Assembly: GCF_024699275.1 (NCBI RefSeq)
Contig: NZ_JAILPX010000088.1
Coordinates: 1-64,000, forward strand
Length of the DNA: 64,000 nucleotides
DNA from: Selenomonas sp.
GTDB lineage: Bacteria > Bacillota_C > Negativicutes > Selenomonadales > Selenomonadaceae
Direction of reading: 5' to 3'
The translations under genes and the position numbers were made by a program. Below are positions 1 through 9,569 of the stretch, piece after piece; position 1 is the stretch's first letter, and each line of letters starts with the position of its first letter. The notes under the pieces are model-generated. The model made no database searches, was not told the DNA's origin, and was given only the letters and a program-made list of their open reading frames with translations.

Positions 1-270
1 CTGCCCTACAACGGTATCCGCTTCCCAGTGACCTATTTCTGAGCGGTTTTCGGCACCTGCCGGGCGTTCTGTAATATCGTGGCTAATCTGGATTTTGCCA
101 CGCTTTTCCTCAGTGGAACGCTTTTTCCTGCGCTTGCCACGCTGCCTCAACTTCTTTATGACGCTTGTCGTGGAGGATTTGGGGGCATTCAGCCATCCAC
201 TGTATATCGCACGGTAGATGGTCGTGGTGCTTATTACGCACTTGCCATATTCGGCTCTTATACCAGAGGT
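1..270 (-). pseudogene. IS30-family transposase remnant, runs off left edge
   Basis: The minus strand is open from 270 to the left edge and encodes STTTIYRAIYSGWLNAPKSS followed by a lysine/arginine-rich stretch and then RSEIGHWEADTVVG. The HWEADTVVG block is the hallmark start of the IS30 transposase DDE catalytic domain. Just upstream (271-273) the frame has a stop codon and another a few codons later, and no start with a ribosome binding site is visible. The N-terminal helix-turn-helix is therefore missing or frameshifted and only the middle of the protein remains here. Whether the C-terminal half is intact lies outside the window. Family assignment is confident; calling it inactive is an inference from the missing 5' end. 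Confidence 0.72.
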
Positions 271-431
271 CTATGCGTTATTTTATTTTGAGTTATGTAC
301 TGTTGCACTTAGATTGTAAATCCGTTCTGCTGGAAAGAACTATCAAGCGAATAACAAGATTTGATACTTGCCGTAGGCTTCCATGTCCACTCCCATCGCG
401 GCTCCAGTTTTGCCGCTTGACCAATGGTACT
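271..431. other. Intergenic, no feature recognised
   Basis: About 160 bases between the transposase remnant and the terminator of the small peptide gene. I see no open frame with a ribosome binding site and no clear hairpin. Confidence 0.5.
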
Positions 432-461
432 AAAAAAGGCCCGGCCATTCGGCCGAGCCTT
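432..461 (-). terminator. Rho-independent terminator of the small peptide mRNA
   Basis: On the minus strand a GC-rich stem, AAGGCTCGGCC / GGCCGGGCCTT with a short AAT-containing loop, is followed directly by six T. It lies 41 bases after the stop of the 28-residue peptide gene and would give an mRNA of about 200 nt. Confidence 0.85.
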
Positions 462-501
462 CGCTCAGGTTGCGATCCTAAGCATTTGTGCTGTTGCTGC
501 G

Positions 502-588
502 TCACTGCCTATCCAGCCACTTGCAGATGTAATAGCTAAGTACACCTGCTACGACAGACAAAAAGAGGTTTGTAATATATTCTACCAA
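502..588 (-). CDS. Small 28-residue membrane peptide, candidate type I toxin
   Basis: This short frame starts with TTG and has a strong ribosome binding site (AAGGAGG at the right distance). The product is one hydrophobic helix with a short charged tail; its core reads SVVAGVLSYYICKWLD. It has its own promoter (638-667), a leader of about 43 nt, and its own terminator (432-461), so it is a complete small transcription unit. A divergent RNA at 688-774 carries a near copy of its translation start region in antisense sense. Single-helix peptides with an antisense RNA are the usual make-up of type I toxins. From memory, similar peptides ending in CKWLD occur unannotated in Clostridia and Negativicutes, but I cannot check that. 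The coding call is well supported by signals; the toxin role is inference. Confidence 0.68.
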   Translation of the reverse strand: MVEYITNLFLSVVAGVLSYYICKWLDRQ

Positions 589-637
589 TAGAAGCCACCT
601 CCTTCCTTCTGCAGGTATGAGGTGCGCAGCATGTTAT

Positions 638-667
638 ATTATACGATACTACTTGAAGGAAATGCAA
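638..667 (-). promoter_or_regulatory. Promoter of the small peptide gene
   Basis: Minus-strand TTGCAT and a perfect TATAAT are separated by 18 bases, with a predicted start near 631. It overlaps the divergent promoter at 653-681. Confidence 0.75.
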
Positions 668-681
668 TGCCATGCTATAAT
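653..681 (+). promoter_or_regulatory. Promoter of the divergent antisense-like RNA
   Basis: TTGAAG and a perfect TATAAT with a 17-base spacer, predicted start near 688. No coding frame follows before the hairpin at 732-768, so it should produce a short untranslated RNA. Confidence 0.75.
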
Positions 682-687
682 AAATTC

Positions 688-774
688 AGCTAAGAGGTTT
701 GTGATACTACCAATAGAGTGTCACGTCCAGTAAGAAAAGCCTTGGGGTCGCTCCCTAGGGCTTTTCTTATATTT
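688..774 (+). ncRNA. Candidate antitoxin RNA, about 85 nt
   Basis: The predicted transcript starts after a consensus promoter and ends in a strong hairpin (732-768). Bases 692-717 repeat bases 563-592, which cover the translation start of the small peptide gene. AAGAGGTTTGT and CTACCAATAGA are both exact, with 4 instead of 8 bases between them. Because the two genes run in opposite directions, this RNA can pair with the peptide mRNA over two 11-base blocks, the second of which covers the TTG start codon. Divergent genes with a short stretch of complementarity are the arrangement of the ShoB/OhsC, Zor/Orz and DinQ/AgrB type I systems. Existence and function are inferred from sequence only. Confidence 0.6.
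732..770 (+). terminator. Terminator hairpin of the small RNA
   Basis: Inverted arms of about 16 bases (732-747 and 753-768) with a 5-base loop. The T-rich right arm CTTTTCTT stands in for a T run. It can also act on the other strand. Confidence 0.7.
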
Positions 775-781
775 ACAAACG

Positions 782-820
782 GTCAACGCACGTCGTTATG
801 TGCGCTGACTGTTTTTTATT
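782..820 (+). terminator. Second hairpin with T run, upstream of the recombinase
   Basis: GTCAACGCAC pairs with GTGCGCTGAC across an 8-base loop, followed by TGTTTTTTATTT. It backs up the first terminator and shields or attenuates the recombinase that starts 45 bases further on. Confidence 0.75.
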
Positions 821-864
821 TGCTACCATGATGATAGACCAAAAATATCCAGAGGTGTTTTATC

Positions 865-2222
865 ATGAAAAGAGCAGCACTTTATATCCGTGTATCCACA
901 GACGAACAGGCCAAGCATGGTTTCTCCTTAGCAGAACAGCAACACGACCTGGAGCAGTATGCCAAAGCACATCACTATACGGTAATCGGCGTGTATGCGG
1001 ATGAAGGGAACACCGCCCGCAAAGCAATATCCCGCCGTAAAGAGCTCCAACGGCTCCTTGATGATGTACGGGCGGGCAAGGTAGATATTATCCTGCTGAA
1101 GTGTCTTGACCGCTGGTTCCGCAACGTGCGGGACTTCTACAAAGTGCAGGACGTTCTCGACCAGTACGGCGTAAACTGGGAGTGCACGCAGGAAGACTAC
1201 AACACCACGACCACCAACGGCCGTCTGATGCTGAATCTGAAATTGTCCATCGCCCAGAACGAATCGGATCAGACGAGGGCAAGCACCGCCGCAAGGAGGA
1301 AACCACCGGCAAGCATCCATTCGGCTATGAAATCAAAGATAAACATCTGGTGGTCATTGAAAAAGAACGGCCCGTCATCGAATATATTTTCGAGCAGATT
1401 CTTACTGGTTATGCCACCCACTCCATTTATCGTAAAGTGTTGGATAAATTCGGCATCTCTTTGCCTGCACGTTGTATATGGCGTATTCTCCGCAATGAAA
1501 CCTATAAGGGAACACGCTACGGAATCCCTGACTATTGCCCTGCCATTATCCCGCCTGCGAAATTTGACCGTGTACAAACCATTCTGAGCCGCAATCAACA
1601 GCCTAAAAGAGCAGGCCGCATCTATCTCTACTCGGGTAAAGTGGTCTGCCCTTCCTGCGGTAATATCATGGTTGCCCACAGGGGACGAGTAGATAAAGAG
1701 AAAAATACCTACAGACCTAATTATATTTGTGGAAACCGCTATATCACAGGTAAGGTTCATACATCTGGCGGATGTTCTTTTGGTGGCGGAATCAGCGAAT
1801 TCGTGATTGAGAAATTCCTTCTGGCGAACATCCGCCCGTTATTGGAATCTTATCTCGTTCACTTTGAACAACAAAACACTCCAGCACCAGGGAAAGACAA
1901 AATAAAATCCATCAATGCAAAACTTTCCCGATTGAAAGACCTTTACATTGATGGATTAATTGATAAAGATAGCTATAGAGTTGACTATGAACGGCTCCAA
2001 AAAGAGCTGGCCATGGCTACCTATGTAACCGCCAATCAAAAGACCATACCACCATTAGTCGACAAAATCATGGATGACGATGACTTCGTGAATACCTATC
2101 TCACCCTGTCGCGCGAACAAAAGCGAGAACTATGGCAAAGTTTTATTCAGCGTATTGAACTAGGCCGGCGCCCGGAAGAACGCGGGAAATCCTATAAGGA
2201 TATCCGTGTATTCTTCTACTGA
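865..2222 (+). pseudogene. Large serine recombinase, broken by deletion and frameshift
   Basis: The first frame begins after AGAGGTG and encodes a resolvase-type catalytic domain with the motif YIRVSTDEQ (nucleophile Ser10) and the helix region up to LKLSIAQNESDQT (about residue 136). Coding then jumps frame near 1278-1285. The second frame continues with EGKHRRKEETTGKHPFGYE, the recombinase DNA-binding domain, a zinc ribbon (VVCPSCG, then YICGN and GGCSFGG), a lysine-rich coiled segment and a C-terminal tail to 2222. Between the two halves the short helix normally reading like SERIKFVF is missing, so about two dozen bases appear deleted with a net frame change. The joined product would be about 450 residues, short for this family (about 500). 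It is most likely inactive and ends 3 bases from the pyrE stop codon, suggesting the edge of a decayed mobile element. Confidence 0.8.
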
Positions 2223-2225
2223 AAA

Positions 2226-2810
2226 CTATACATTTGGCTTTCCCGTACTCCCCCGCTTGGTCATGGGCACGCCCTGTTTGCACAGAGGGCATTCCTCCGG
2301 CTTGTAGGTTTCCACATCCATGTGCAGGAGGGCGGTGCAGGGAACATCACCGAAGCTGGCTTTGCCGCCGCTGCGGTCCACCAGCATGCTGACGGCAACG
2401 GGAATGCCACCGTGGGCTTTGACCACTTCGATGACTTCCTTGATGGAACCGCCAGTGGTTACGATATCTTCCACAATCAGGCAGCGCTCTCCCTTATGCA
2501 GGGAAAAACCCCGGCGAAAGGTCATCTTGCCCTCCACCCGTTCGGTGAAGATGGCGCGGGTCCCCAAAGCCTTGCCGGTTTCGTGAGCCAGCAGGATACC
2601 GCCAGTCACCGGGCCGACCACCGTTTCAATGTTGGCATCCTTGAATTTTTCAGCCATGGCCTGGCAGAGCTTTTCCGTATACTCAGGGTGCTGGAGCACG
2701 TTAAACTTCTCCACATAGTGGGGACTGTGCAACCCGGAGGTCAACAGAAAATGACCATCCATAATCGCACCGGTTTTCATCAATAATTCTTTTACTTCCT
2801 GTTCCGTCAT
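2226..2810 (-). CDS. pyrE: Orotate phosphoribosyltransferase
   Basis: PyrE joins orotate to PRPP to make orotidine monophosphate. The 194-residue protein has the PRPP-binding signature CLIVEDIVTTGGS around residue 110 and a family-typical N-terminus (MTEQEVKELLMKTGAI). It is the last gene of the pyr operon, 2 bases after pyrF. A CPLC motif near the C-terminus (ECPLCKQG) is of the kind seen in longer firmicute/thermophile-type PyrE. The last residues, after TKRGS, are weakly constrained and lie right against the recombinase remnant, so the extreme C-terminus may have been altered by insertion. No terminator is visible after the stop. Confidence 0.95.
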   Translation of the reverse strand: MTEQEVKELLMKTGAIMDGHFLLTSGLHSPHYVEKFNVLQHPEYTEKLCQAMAEKFKDANIETVVGPVTGGILLAHETGKALGTRAIFTERVEGKMTFRRGFSLHKGERCLIVEDIVTTGGSIKEVIEVVKAHGGIPVAVSMLVDRSGGKASFGDVPCTALLHMDVETYKPEECPLCKQGVPMTKRGSTGKPNV

Positions 2811-2812
2811 CT

Positions 2813-3529
2813 TTATTTTACTTTCTCCATTTCTTCAAGAATTTGCAAAGCGGCATGTTTAGGATCAACAGCGGCATAGATGGGGCGCCCAATTACAAGC
2901 TGGGTTGCACCATCCGACAGGGCACGGGCCGGCGTAACCACCCGGCTCTGGTCGTTTACATCGCAGCCAGCCGGACGGATGCCCGGCGTAACAATCAGAA
3001 AATCCTCCCCGCAGGCTTCGCGGATCAACGCCGCCTCCTGGGCAGATGCCACCACCCCATCGAGACCAGCCTTTTTCGCCAGCTTCGCCAGGCGCACCAC
3101 AGCACCTTTTATCTGCAAAGCCTGTCCCATCCCTTCCCAGTCATCCTGATTGATGCTGGTCAGAACCGTCACGGCAATGAGCTTTGGACAGGGGATGCCC
3201 ATCTTTTCGGCTTCGGCATGCATCCGTTCAGCAGTGGTCTTCATCATGGTATAGCCGCCGCTGGCGTGAATGTTGAGCATCGTCGCTCCCAAACGCATCA
3301 GGGAGCAGATTCCGCCTGCCGCGGTATTGGGTATATCGTGAAGTTTCAAGTCCAGGAAAACATCTTTTCCCTGCTGCCGCAACCAGGTTACCACCTGAGC
3401 GCCCACACTGTAAAAGAGTTCCATGCCCACCTTGTAATAGGACACACTGTCTCCTAATGCTGTCACCAGCCGCTCCACATCTTCCATCCGATGAAAATCA
3501 AGGGCTGCTATCAAGCGTTCATCTGCCAT
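2813..3529 (-). CDS. pyrF: Orotidine 5'-phosphate decarboxylase
   Basis: PyrF removes CO2 from OMP to give UMP, the last step of the pathway. The 238-residue TIM barrel shows the catalytic block DVFLDLKLHDIPNT (the Asp-Lys-x-x-Asp active-site set) about residue 60, and the phosphate-binding end ATQLVIGRPI. The ATG at 3529 was chosen because GGAGG lies 8 bases upstream; a longer reading to 3556 has no comparable site. It lies between pyrD (33 bases upstream) and pyrE (2 bases downstream). Confidence 0.95.
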   Translation of the reverse strand: MADERLIAALDFHRMEDVERLVTALGDSVSYYKVGMELFYSVGAQVVTWLRQQGKDVFLDLKLHDIPNTAAGGICSLMRLGATMLNIHASGGYTMMKTTAERMHAEAEKMGIPCPKLIAVTVLTSINQDDWEGMGQALQIKGAVVRLAKLAKKAGLDGVVASAQEAALIREACGEDFLIVTPGIRPAGCDVNDQSRVVTPARALSDGATQLVIGRPIYAAVDPKHAALQILEEMEKVK

Positions 3530-3562
3530 AACCTGGGCCTCCTGTAAATATTCCAATTCATC

Positions 3563-4492
3563 TTAAAGTGCTGCACCGACAATATCCCGGACCGATTCCA
3601 AATGCTGCTGCGCCAGATAATCATTGATGCCATCGCAGATTTTCATGGTCACAGACGGGTCATTGAAATTCGCCGTACCAACGGCCACTGCACTGGCACC
3701 AGCCAGCAGAAACTCAATGGCATCTTCAGCAGAACTTATGCCCCCCATGCCAATCAGCGGCACCTTGACCGCCTTAGCCACCGTATAGACCATGCGCAAG
3801 GCCACCGGCTTTACACAGGGCCCCGATAAGCCGCCGGTCACATTGCCAAGGGTTGGCTTTTTCCTGCGGATGTCGATTTCCATCCCTAGCAGGGTATTTA
3901 TAAGCGAAATCACATCGGCACCAGCCGCCTCCACCGCTTTGGCCATGGTAACGATATCCGTCACATTGGGCGAAAGCTTCAGAATAACCGGTTTGCGGGT
4001 ATGGCTTTTAGCCTCCCGAACCACCGCTGCCGCAGCCTGAGGATCTGTGCCAAACACAATGCCCCCTTCTTTGACATTGGGACAGGAAACATTGAGTTCA
4101 ATGGCGGCCACCCCCGGCACATCCAGCATCTCTGCCAGCACGCCGTACTCGGCCACCGTACTTCCCGAGATATTCACGATTACATTCATATCGTATTTCG
4201 TGAGCCGGGGTAAAGTTTCCTGCAAAAAAACTTCCACACCGGGATTTTCCAGTCCAATGCAGTTCAGCATGCCCATGGGAGTCTCGGTGATGCGCACCCC
4301 ATCATTTCCCCGGCGGGGCTTCAAGGTTGTGCCCTTGACCATGACGCCGCCCAGCCTTGACAGGTCGACGAACTCAGCAAATTCCTCCCCGAAGCCAAAG
4401 GTTCCGGAAGCCGTCAGCACCGGCGTATTCATGGGTATTCCGGCCAAAACGATATGAAGGCGTTTATCCGTCATATTGATTGCTCTGCTCAT
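3563..4492 (-). CDS. pyrD: Dihydroorotate dehydrogenase, class 1B catalytic subunit
   Basis: PyrD oxidises dihydroorotate to orotate with FMN. The 309-residue barrel has the class 1 active-site motif ELNVSCPN, whose cysteine is the catalytic base, and GGISSAEDA and AVAVGTANF near the C-terminal FMN phosphate site. The adjacent pyrK, overlapping by 4 bases, marks it as the NAD-dependent class 1B enzyme that works as a PyrD2-PyrK2 complex in the cytosol. Confidence 0.95.
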   Translation of the reverse strand: MSRAINMTDKRLHIVLAGIPMNTPVLTASGTFGFGEEFAEFVDLSRLGGVMVKGTTLKPRRGNDGVRITETPMGMLNCIGLENPGVEVFLQETLPRLTKYDMNVIVNISGSTVAEYGVLAEMLDVPGVAAIELNVSCPNVKEGGIVFGTDPQAAAAVVREAKSHTRKPVILKLSPNVTDIVTMAKAVEAAGADVISLINTLLGMEIDIRRKKPTLGNVTGGLSGPCVKPVALRMVYTVAKAVKVPLIGMGGISSAEDAIEFLLAGASAVAVGTANFNDPSVTMKICDGINDYLAQQHLESVRDIVGAAL

Positions 4493-5256
4493 TTGAGGTC
4501 AAACACCTCCTCTGCCCAGAAAACCGGCCCATCTTTGCAGACCTTCTTACGCTCGCCCCTGGTGGTGTCAATGGAGCAGGAAAGGCAGGCCCCCAGGCCG
4601 CATCCCATGCGCTTTTCCAAGGATACCTGACAGGGTACACCATGTTCATGGGCAATCCGGGCAATTCCCTGCATCATGATTTCCGGACCGCAGGCAATGA
4701 CCAAATCGTAATCGCCCTGCCTTAAAAGTTCCGGCAGCAAGGTGGTGGTAAAGCCCTTGGTGCCACAGGAACCGTCATCCGTAGTACAGAAAACATCCTG
4801 CACATTGGGTGCATAGATCTTCTGCCAAAAGAGTTCCCGCTCACAGCGCCCCCCCATCAGCACAGAAGCCTTTCCCTGGCTGTGTTCGGCATAGCATAAC
4901 AGCGGGGAAAGCCCCATGCCGCCACCCACCAGAAGGGGATGTTTTGCCTGAAGGCTGAAGCCATGCCCCAAGGGCCCCAGCACGTTAATCTGGCTTCCCA
5001 CCGGCAGCTTGGACAGGGCTTTGGTCCCCTTGCCCACCACCCGATAGATAAAGGCCACCGTCCCCTTTTGCCGGTCAATCTCGGCAATGCCTACGGGACG
5101 GCGCAGCGTAAAGCCGCCCTGGGGTATCTGCAACTGGACAAATTGTCCGGGTTCCCCCTCCCGGGCAATGGGCCGGGCCTCTACTTCCATCCGCCACACA
5201 TCTGTAACGAGTTCGTTGTGCGCAACGATGTCACCATCAACAGCCACCTTAGGCAA
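4489..5256 (-). CDS. pyrK: Dihydroorotate dehydrogenase electron transfer subunit
   Basis: PyrK carries FAD and a 2Fe-2S cluster and passes electrons from PyrD to NAD. The FAD-binding part shows [10 protein letters not shown], the nucleotide part [11 protein letters not shown], and the cluster motif [11 protein letters not shown] followed by a further Cys ([10 protein letters not shown]) close to the C-terminus. The start is uncertain. A TTG at 5256 overlaps the carB stop by 8 bases, sits 11 bases after GGGAGG, and gives the family-like N-terminus [11 protein letters not shown]. An ATG at 5277 in the same frame is the alternative. Length from the TTG is 255 residues. Confidence 0.92.
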   Translation of the reverse strand: MPKVAVDGDIVAHNELVTDVWRMEVEARPIAREGEPGQFVQLQIPQGGFTLRRPVGIAEIDRQKGTVAFIYRVVGKGTKALSKLPVGSQINVLGPLGHGFSLQAKHPLLVGGGMGLSPLLCYAEHSQGKASVLMGGRCERELFWQKIYAPNVQDVFCTTDDGSCGTKGFTTTLLPELLRQGDYDLVIACGPEIMMQGIARIAHEHGVPCQVSLEKRMGCGLGACLSCSIDTTRGERKKVCKDGPVFWAEEVFDLK

Positions 5257-8200
5257 GATCGTCACCGCCTCCCACATAGTCCTGAATGGCCAGGGAGTAA
5301 ACCAAGCGGCGCTCCCGCATAAAGGACAGCACCCGCATTACTTCCCAGGCCGTATCCAGAGAGGTCAGGCAGGCAATGCCATGCTCCACCGTTGCCCGGC
5401 GGATCTTGAAGCCATCCTTCAGGGAATGCTTGCCCTGGGTCAAGGTATTGATGACCATGTGAATCTTGCCGGTCTTGATTTTCTCAATGATGTCCGAGCT
5501 GCGTTCATGCACCTTGCCCACCACTTCCACATCGATACCCATGGACTGGATTGCCTTGGCGGTACCCTCTGTAGCCGCGATATTGAAGTCCAGTTCCGAG
5601 AAGGCCTTGGCCAACTGCTTCATCTCTTCCTTGTCCTTGTCCGCCACCGTAAAGAGCACACAGCCCTTGGTGGGCACATTGATGCCGGAGCCCACAATGG
5701 CCTTGTAGAGGGCCCGGGCATAATGGTAATCAATGCCCATGACTTCACCGGTGGATTTCATTTCCGGCCCTAAGGCGATATCCACATCCGTCATCTTGGC
5801 AAAGGAGAACACCGGCGCCTTTACGGCCACATAGGGTTTGGGCGGCACCAGTCCCGTGCGCTCGCTGACATCCTTCAAAGATGCCCCTAACGCGATGCGG
5901 GTAGCCAGGTTCACCATCTTCACATCCGTAACCTTCGACAGAAAAGGCACCGTCCGGCTGGAACGGGGGTTCACTTCGATGATGAACACCTCATCGTTGA
6001 CCACCACGAACTGGATGTTCAAAAGGCCTTTAACATGCAGGGCCACCGCCAGCCGCTTGGTGTAATCGATGATGGTGTAAAGGACCTTGGCCGGCAGGGT
6101 CTGGGGCGGATACACTGCGATGCTGTCGCCGGAATGAACACCAGCCCGCTCCACATGTTCCATGATGCCGGGAATCAGCACATCCATGCCATCCGAGATG
6201 GCATCCACTTCCACTTCCGTTCCCTGCATGTAGCGGTCCACCAGTACCGGATGGTCCGGCGTGACCTTAACGGCGCGGCTCATATAATCCCGCAGTTCCG
6301 CTTCATTGTAGACGATTTCCATGGCCCGGCCCCCCAGCACATAGGAAGGGCGAACCATGACCGGATAGCCGATGCGCTCCGCACCGGTAACGGCCTCTTC
6401 GAGATTGGTTACGCTGATGCCCTGGGGGCGGGGAATCTGCGTCTGGGTCAGCACTTCATCAAAGCGCTCCCGGTCCTCAGCCCGGTCAATGTCATCTACG
6501 GAAGTACCGAAGACCTTAACCCCGGCTTTCTGCAGGGAGGCCGCCAAGTTGATGGCCGTCTGGCCGCCAAACTGGACGATAACCCCCTCCGGCTTTTCCT
6601 TGTCGATGATATTCAGCACATCTTCTGCGGTCAGCGGCTCAAAATACAGCCGGTCAGAAATATCGAAGTCCGTGGATACGGTTTCCGGATTGTTATTGAT
6701 GATAATGGCCTCAATGCCCATTTCCTTCAACGCCCAAACCGAGTGCACCGAACAGTAGTCAAACTCTACGCCCTGGCCGATGCGGATGGGGCCGGACCCC
6801 AGCACGATAACCTTGCGCTTGTTGGAGACCTCCACTTCGTCCTGCTGTCCCCGGAAGGTGGAGTAATAATAAGGGGTAGCGGCCTCAAATTCCGCCGCAC
6901 AGGTATCCACCATCTTATAGCAGGGCATGATTCCCATACTCTTGCGGGTCGTACGGATTTCGTCAGCCGTCTTGCCTGTGATTTCCGCAATGGATACATC
7001 GGCCAACCCCACGTTCTTGGCTGCCAGCATCAAACTCGGCGTCAGGGGCGTGCTGGCCAGCTTGTTCTCCACCTGAGCGATATTGTTGAGCTTATGGATA
7101 AACCACTTGTCCACCTTCGTAATGTCGTGAATCTCGTCCACCGTGGCAATTCCCCGGCGCAGAGCTTCAGCCATCACGAAAATCCGCTCATCATTTATGC
7201 GGCTGAGGTTCTTTCTGACCCGGGCATCGTCCCAGGCGGCTACCTTCGGCATGGAAAGGCGGTGTACGCCAATTTCCAGAGAACGCACCGCCTTGAGGAT
7301 GGCCCCCTCGAAATGGCGGTCAATGCTCATGACCTCGCCGGTGGCCTTCATCTGGGTGCCTAAGGTTTTATCGGCATAAACGAACTTATCAAAGGGCCAG
7401 CGGGGGAACTTCACCACACAGTAGTCCAGAGCCGGCTCAAAGCAGGCCTTGGTCTTTTGGGTAACGGCGTTGGTGATTTCATCCAGCGTGTAGCCGATGG
7501 CAATCTTGGCCGACACCTTGGCGATGGGATAGCCCGTGGCCTTGGAGGCCAATGCCGACGAGCGGCTTACCCGGGGATTCACTTCGATAACATAATAGCG
7601 GTTGCTGTTGGGGTCCAGCGCATACTGGGCATTGCAGCCCCCCTCGATTCCCAGTTCCCGGATAATCCTCAGGGATGCACTGCGCAACATCTGATATTCA
7701 TGGTCCGTCAAGGTCTGGGAAGGTGCCACCACAATGGAATCCCCTGTATGTACCCCTACGGGGTCAAAGTTTTCCATGTTGCAGACGGTGATGCAGTTAT
7801 CGTTGCCATCCCGCATGACCTCATACTCGATTTCCTTCCAGCCGGCCACACTGCGCTCGATGAGCACCTGACCAATCAAGGAATAGTTAAGTCCCTTGAT
7901 GACGATGTCGATGAGTTCCTCTTCATTTTCTGCGATACCGCCGCCCGTACCGCCCATGGTATAGGCAGGGCGCACGATTACCGGGTAGCCGATTTCATTG
8001 GCAAAATCCACCGCACTGGGCACATCCTCCACAATGGTGCTTTCGGGAATGGGCTCACCCAGTTTTTCCATGGTTTCCTTGAAAAGTTCCCGGTCCTCAG
8101 CCTGCTTGATGGCTGTAAGGGGTGTCCCCAACAGTTCCACCGCGTACTTTTCCAGCACCCCCCGCTCAGCCAGCTGTACAGCCAGATTGAGTCCGGCCTG

Positions 8201-8476
8201 CCCCCCCAGGGTAGCCAGGAGGCCGTCCGGCCTTTCCTTGGCAATGATTTCTTCCAAAAATTCCGGGGTCAAAGGTTCAATATACACCCGGTCGGCAATA
8301 TGGGTATCCGTCATGATCGTTGCCGGATTGGAATTGACCAGTACCACTTCCAGCCCCTCTTCTTTAAGGGCCCGGCAGGCCTGGGAGCCTGCATAGTCAA
8401 ATTCTGCCGCCTGACCGATGATGATGGGGCCAGAGCCAATAACCATTACTTTGTTGAGATTTTCCTTTTTTGGCAT
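5249..8476 (-). CDS. carB: Carbamoyl-phosphate synthase large chain
   Basis: CarB uses ammonia delivered by CarA, bicarbonate and two ATP to make carbamoyl phosphate. At 1075 residues it is full length, with two homologous ATP-grasp halves beginning [20 protein letters not shown] and, about residue 555, [20 protein letters not shown]-grasp signatures [11 protein letters not shown] (about 170) and [14 protein letters not shown] (about 710) are present, and a C-terminal MGS-type allosteric domain starts near residue 935. It is separated from carA by one base and overlaps pyrK. Its place in the pyr operon suggests it mainly feeds pyrimidine synthesis, though it may also serve arginine. Confidence 0.97.
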   Translation of the reverse strand: MPKKENLNKVMVIGSGPIIIGQAAEFDYAGSQACRALKEEGLEVVLVNSNPATIMTDTHIADRVYIEPLTPEFLEEIIAKERPDGLLATLGGQAGLNLAVQLAERGVLEKYAVELLGTPLTAIKQAEDRELFKETMEKLGEPIPESTIVEDVPSAVDFANEIGYPVIVRPAYTMGGTGGGIAENEEELIDIVIKGLNYSLIGQVLIERSVAGWKEIEYEVMRDGNDNCITVCNMENFDPVGVHTGDSIVVAPSQTLTDHEYQMLRSASLRIIRELGIEGGCNAQYALDPNSNRYYVIEVNPRVSRSSALASKATGYPIAKVSAKIAIGYTLDEITNAVTQKTKACFEPALDYCVVKFPRWPFDKFVYADKTLGTQMKATGEVMSIDRHFEGAILKAVRSLEIGVHRLSMPKVAAWDDARVRKNLSRINDERIFVMAEALRRGIATVDEIHDITKVDKWFIHKLNNIAQVENKLASTPLTPSLMLAAKNVGLADVSIAEITGKTADEIRTTRKSMGIMPCYKMVDTCAAEFEAATPYYYSTFRGQQDEVEVSNKRKVIVLGSGPIRIGQGVEFDYCSVHSVWALKEMGIEAIIINNNPETVSTDFDISDRLYFEPLTAEDVLNIIDKEKPEGVIVQFGGQTAINLAASLQKAGVKVFGTSVDDIDRAEDRERFDEVLTQTQIPRPQGISVTNLEEAVTGAERIGYPVMVRPSYVLGGRAMEIVYNEAELRDYMSRAVKVTPDHPVLVDRYMQGTEVEVDAISDGMDVLIPGIMEHVERAGVHSGDSIAVYPPQTLPAKVLYTIIDYTKRLAVALHVKGLLNIQFVVVNDEVFIIEVNPRSSRTVPFLSKVTDVKMVNLATRIALGASLKDVSERTGLVPPKPYVAVKAPVFSFAKMTDVDIALGPEMKSTGEVMGIDYHYARALYKAIVGSGINVPTKGCVLFTVADKDKEEMKQLAKAFSELDFNIAATEGTAKAIQSMGIDVEVVGKVHERSSDIIEKIKTGKIHMVINTLTQGKHSLKDGFKIRRATVEHGIACLTSLDTAWEVMRVLSFMRERRLVYSLAIQDYVGGGDDLA

Positions 8477-8477
8477 C

Positions 8478-9548
8478 TTATTCTCCCTTCAACATGGTCC
8501 AAAATTCATCAAACAGATAGAGGTTATCATCCGGTCCCGGAGAGGCTTCCGGATGATATTGTACAGAAAACAGGGGCAGTTCCGTATGACGCATCCCTTC
8601 CACGGTGCCATCATTGACATTGATATGGGTAACCTCCAAGGGCAGCCCCTTGAGGGATTCCTCCTCGACAGCAAAGCCATGGTTCTGGGAAGAAATCTGC
8701 ACCTTGCCTGTGCGCAGATCCTTAACCGGCTGATTGGAGCCACGATGACCGAACTTGAGTTTGTAGGTCCTGGCCCCTAGAGCCCGGGCAATGAGCTGAT
8801 GCCCCAGGCAGATGCCAAAGATGGGTTTCTTGCCGATGAGCTTCTTGATTTCCGCCACGATTTCCGGCACATCCGCCGGGTCGCCAGGGCCGTTGGACAG
8901 GAAAATCCCCTGGGGATTCAGCGCCAGAATATCCTCTGCCTTGGTATCCGCCGGCACCACCCGCAGCCTGCAGCCAATATCATGCAGAGATTTCAGGATA
9001 TTCTGCTTAACCCCGAAATCCATGGCTACGACCAGGGGCGCATCCTCGGCCTCTGCCTCGATGGTATAAGCCTCTGGTGTGGTCACTTCCATCACCACTT
9101 CCTTTTTGATGGGCACAGCCAACAATTTATCGATTTCTGCCTGGGTGGCATCCTCGGGTACGATAATCCCCTTCATGGTGCCGGCATTGCGAATCTTACG
9201 GGTCACGGCACGGGTATCCACATCGTAAAGGCACGGAATTTCCTGCCGGGTCAGGAACTTGGCCAGACTTTCCTCATAATGCCAGTTGCTGCCCAGTTCG
9301 CAGAGCTCGCCGATTACAAATCCGCCCACAAAGGCCTTGCGGGATTGCATGAAGACTTCCGCAATGCCGTAATTGCCCACCATCGGATAGGTCAGCGTCA
9401 AAATCTGACGGCAATAACTGGGATCCGTCAGGCTCTCCTGATACCCCGTCATGCTGGTATTGAATACCACTTCGCCGGTGGCCCGGCTGTCATTTAATAA
9501 CTGTCCCGTAAAAACGCTGCCGTCTTCGAGGATTAATTTACCCTTCAT
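8478..9548 (-). CDS. carA: Carbamoyl-phosphate synthase small chain
   Basis: CarA is the glutaminase subunit. The 356-residue protein has the N-terminal CPSase small-chain domain ([21 protein letters not shown]) and a C-terminal class I glutamine amidotransferase domain with the nucleophile motif FGICLGHQL about residue 245 and the His/Glu pair in [11 protein letters not shown] near the C-terminus. It lies one base before carB and 21 bases after pyrC. Confidence 0.96.
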   Translation of the reverse strand: MKGKLILEDGSVFTGQLLNDSRATGEVVFNTSMTGYQESLTDPSYCRQILTLTYPMVGNYGIAEVFMQSRKAFVGGFVIGELCELGSNWHYEESLAKFLTRQEIPCLYDVDTRAVTRKIRNAGTMKGIIVPEDATQAEIDKLLAVPIKKEVVMEVTTPEAYTIEAEAEDAPLVVAMDFGVKQNILKSLHDIGCRLRVVPADTKAEDILALNPQGIFLSNGPGDPADVPEIVAEIKKLIGKKPIFGICLGHQLIARALGARTYKLKFGHRGSNQPVKDLRTGKVQISSQNHGFAVEEESLKGLPLEVTHINVNDGTVEGMRHTELPLFSVQYHPEASPGPDDNLYLFDEFWTMLKGE

Positions 9549-9569
9549 GAAAACACCTCATTAATTATG

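Noticed and set aside
928..1320. 130-codon minus-strand frame opposite the recombinase
   Set aside because: Shadow of the recombinase catalytic domain without start signals.
6035..7363. A 442-codon open frame opposite carB
   Set aside because: Shadow of carB; no start signals and no recognisable motif.
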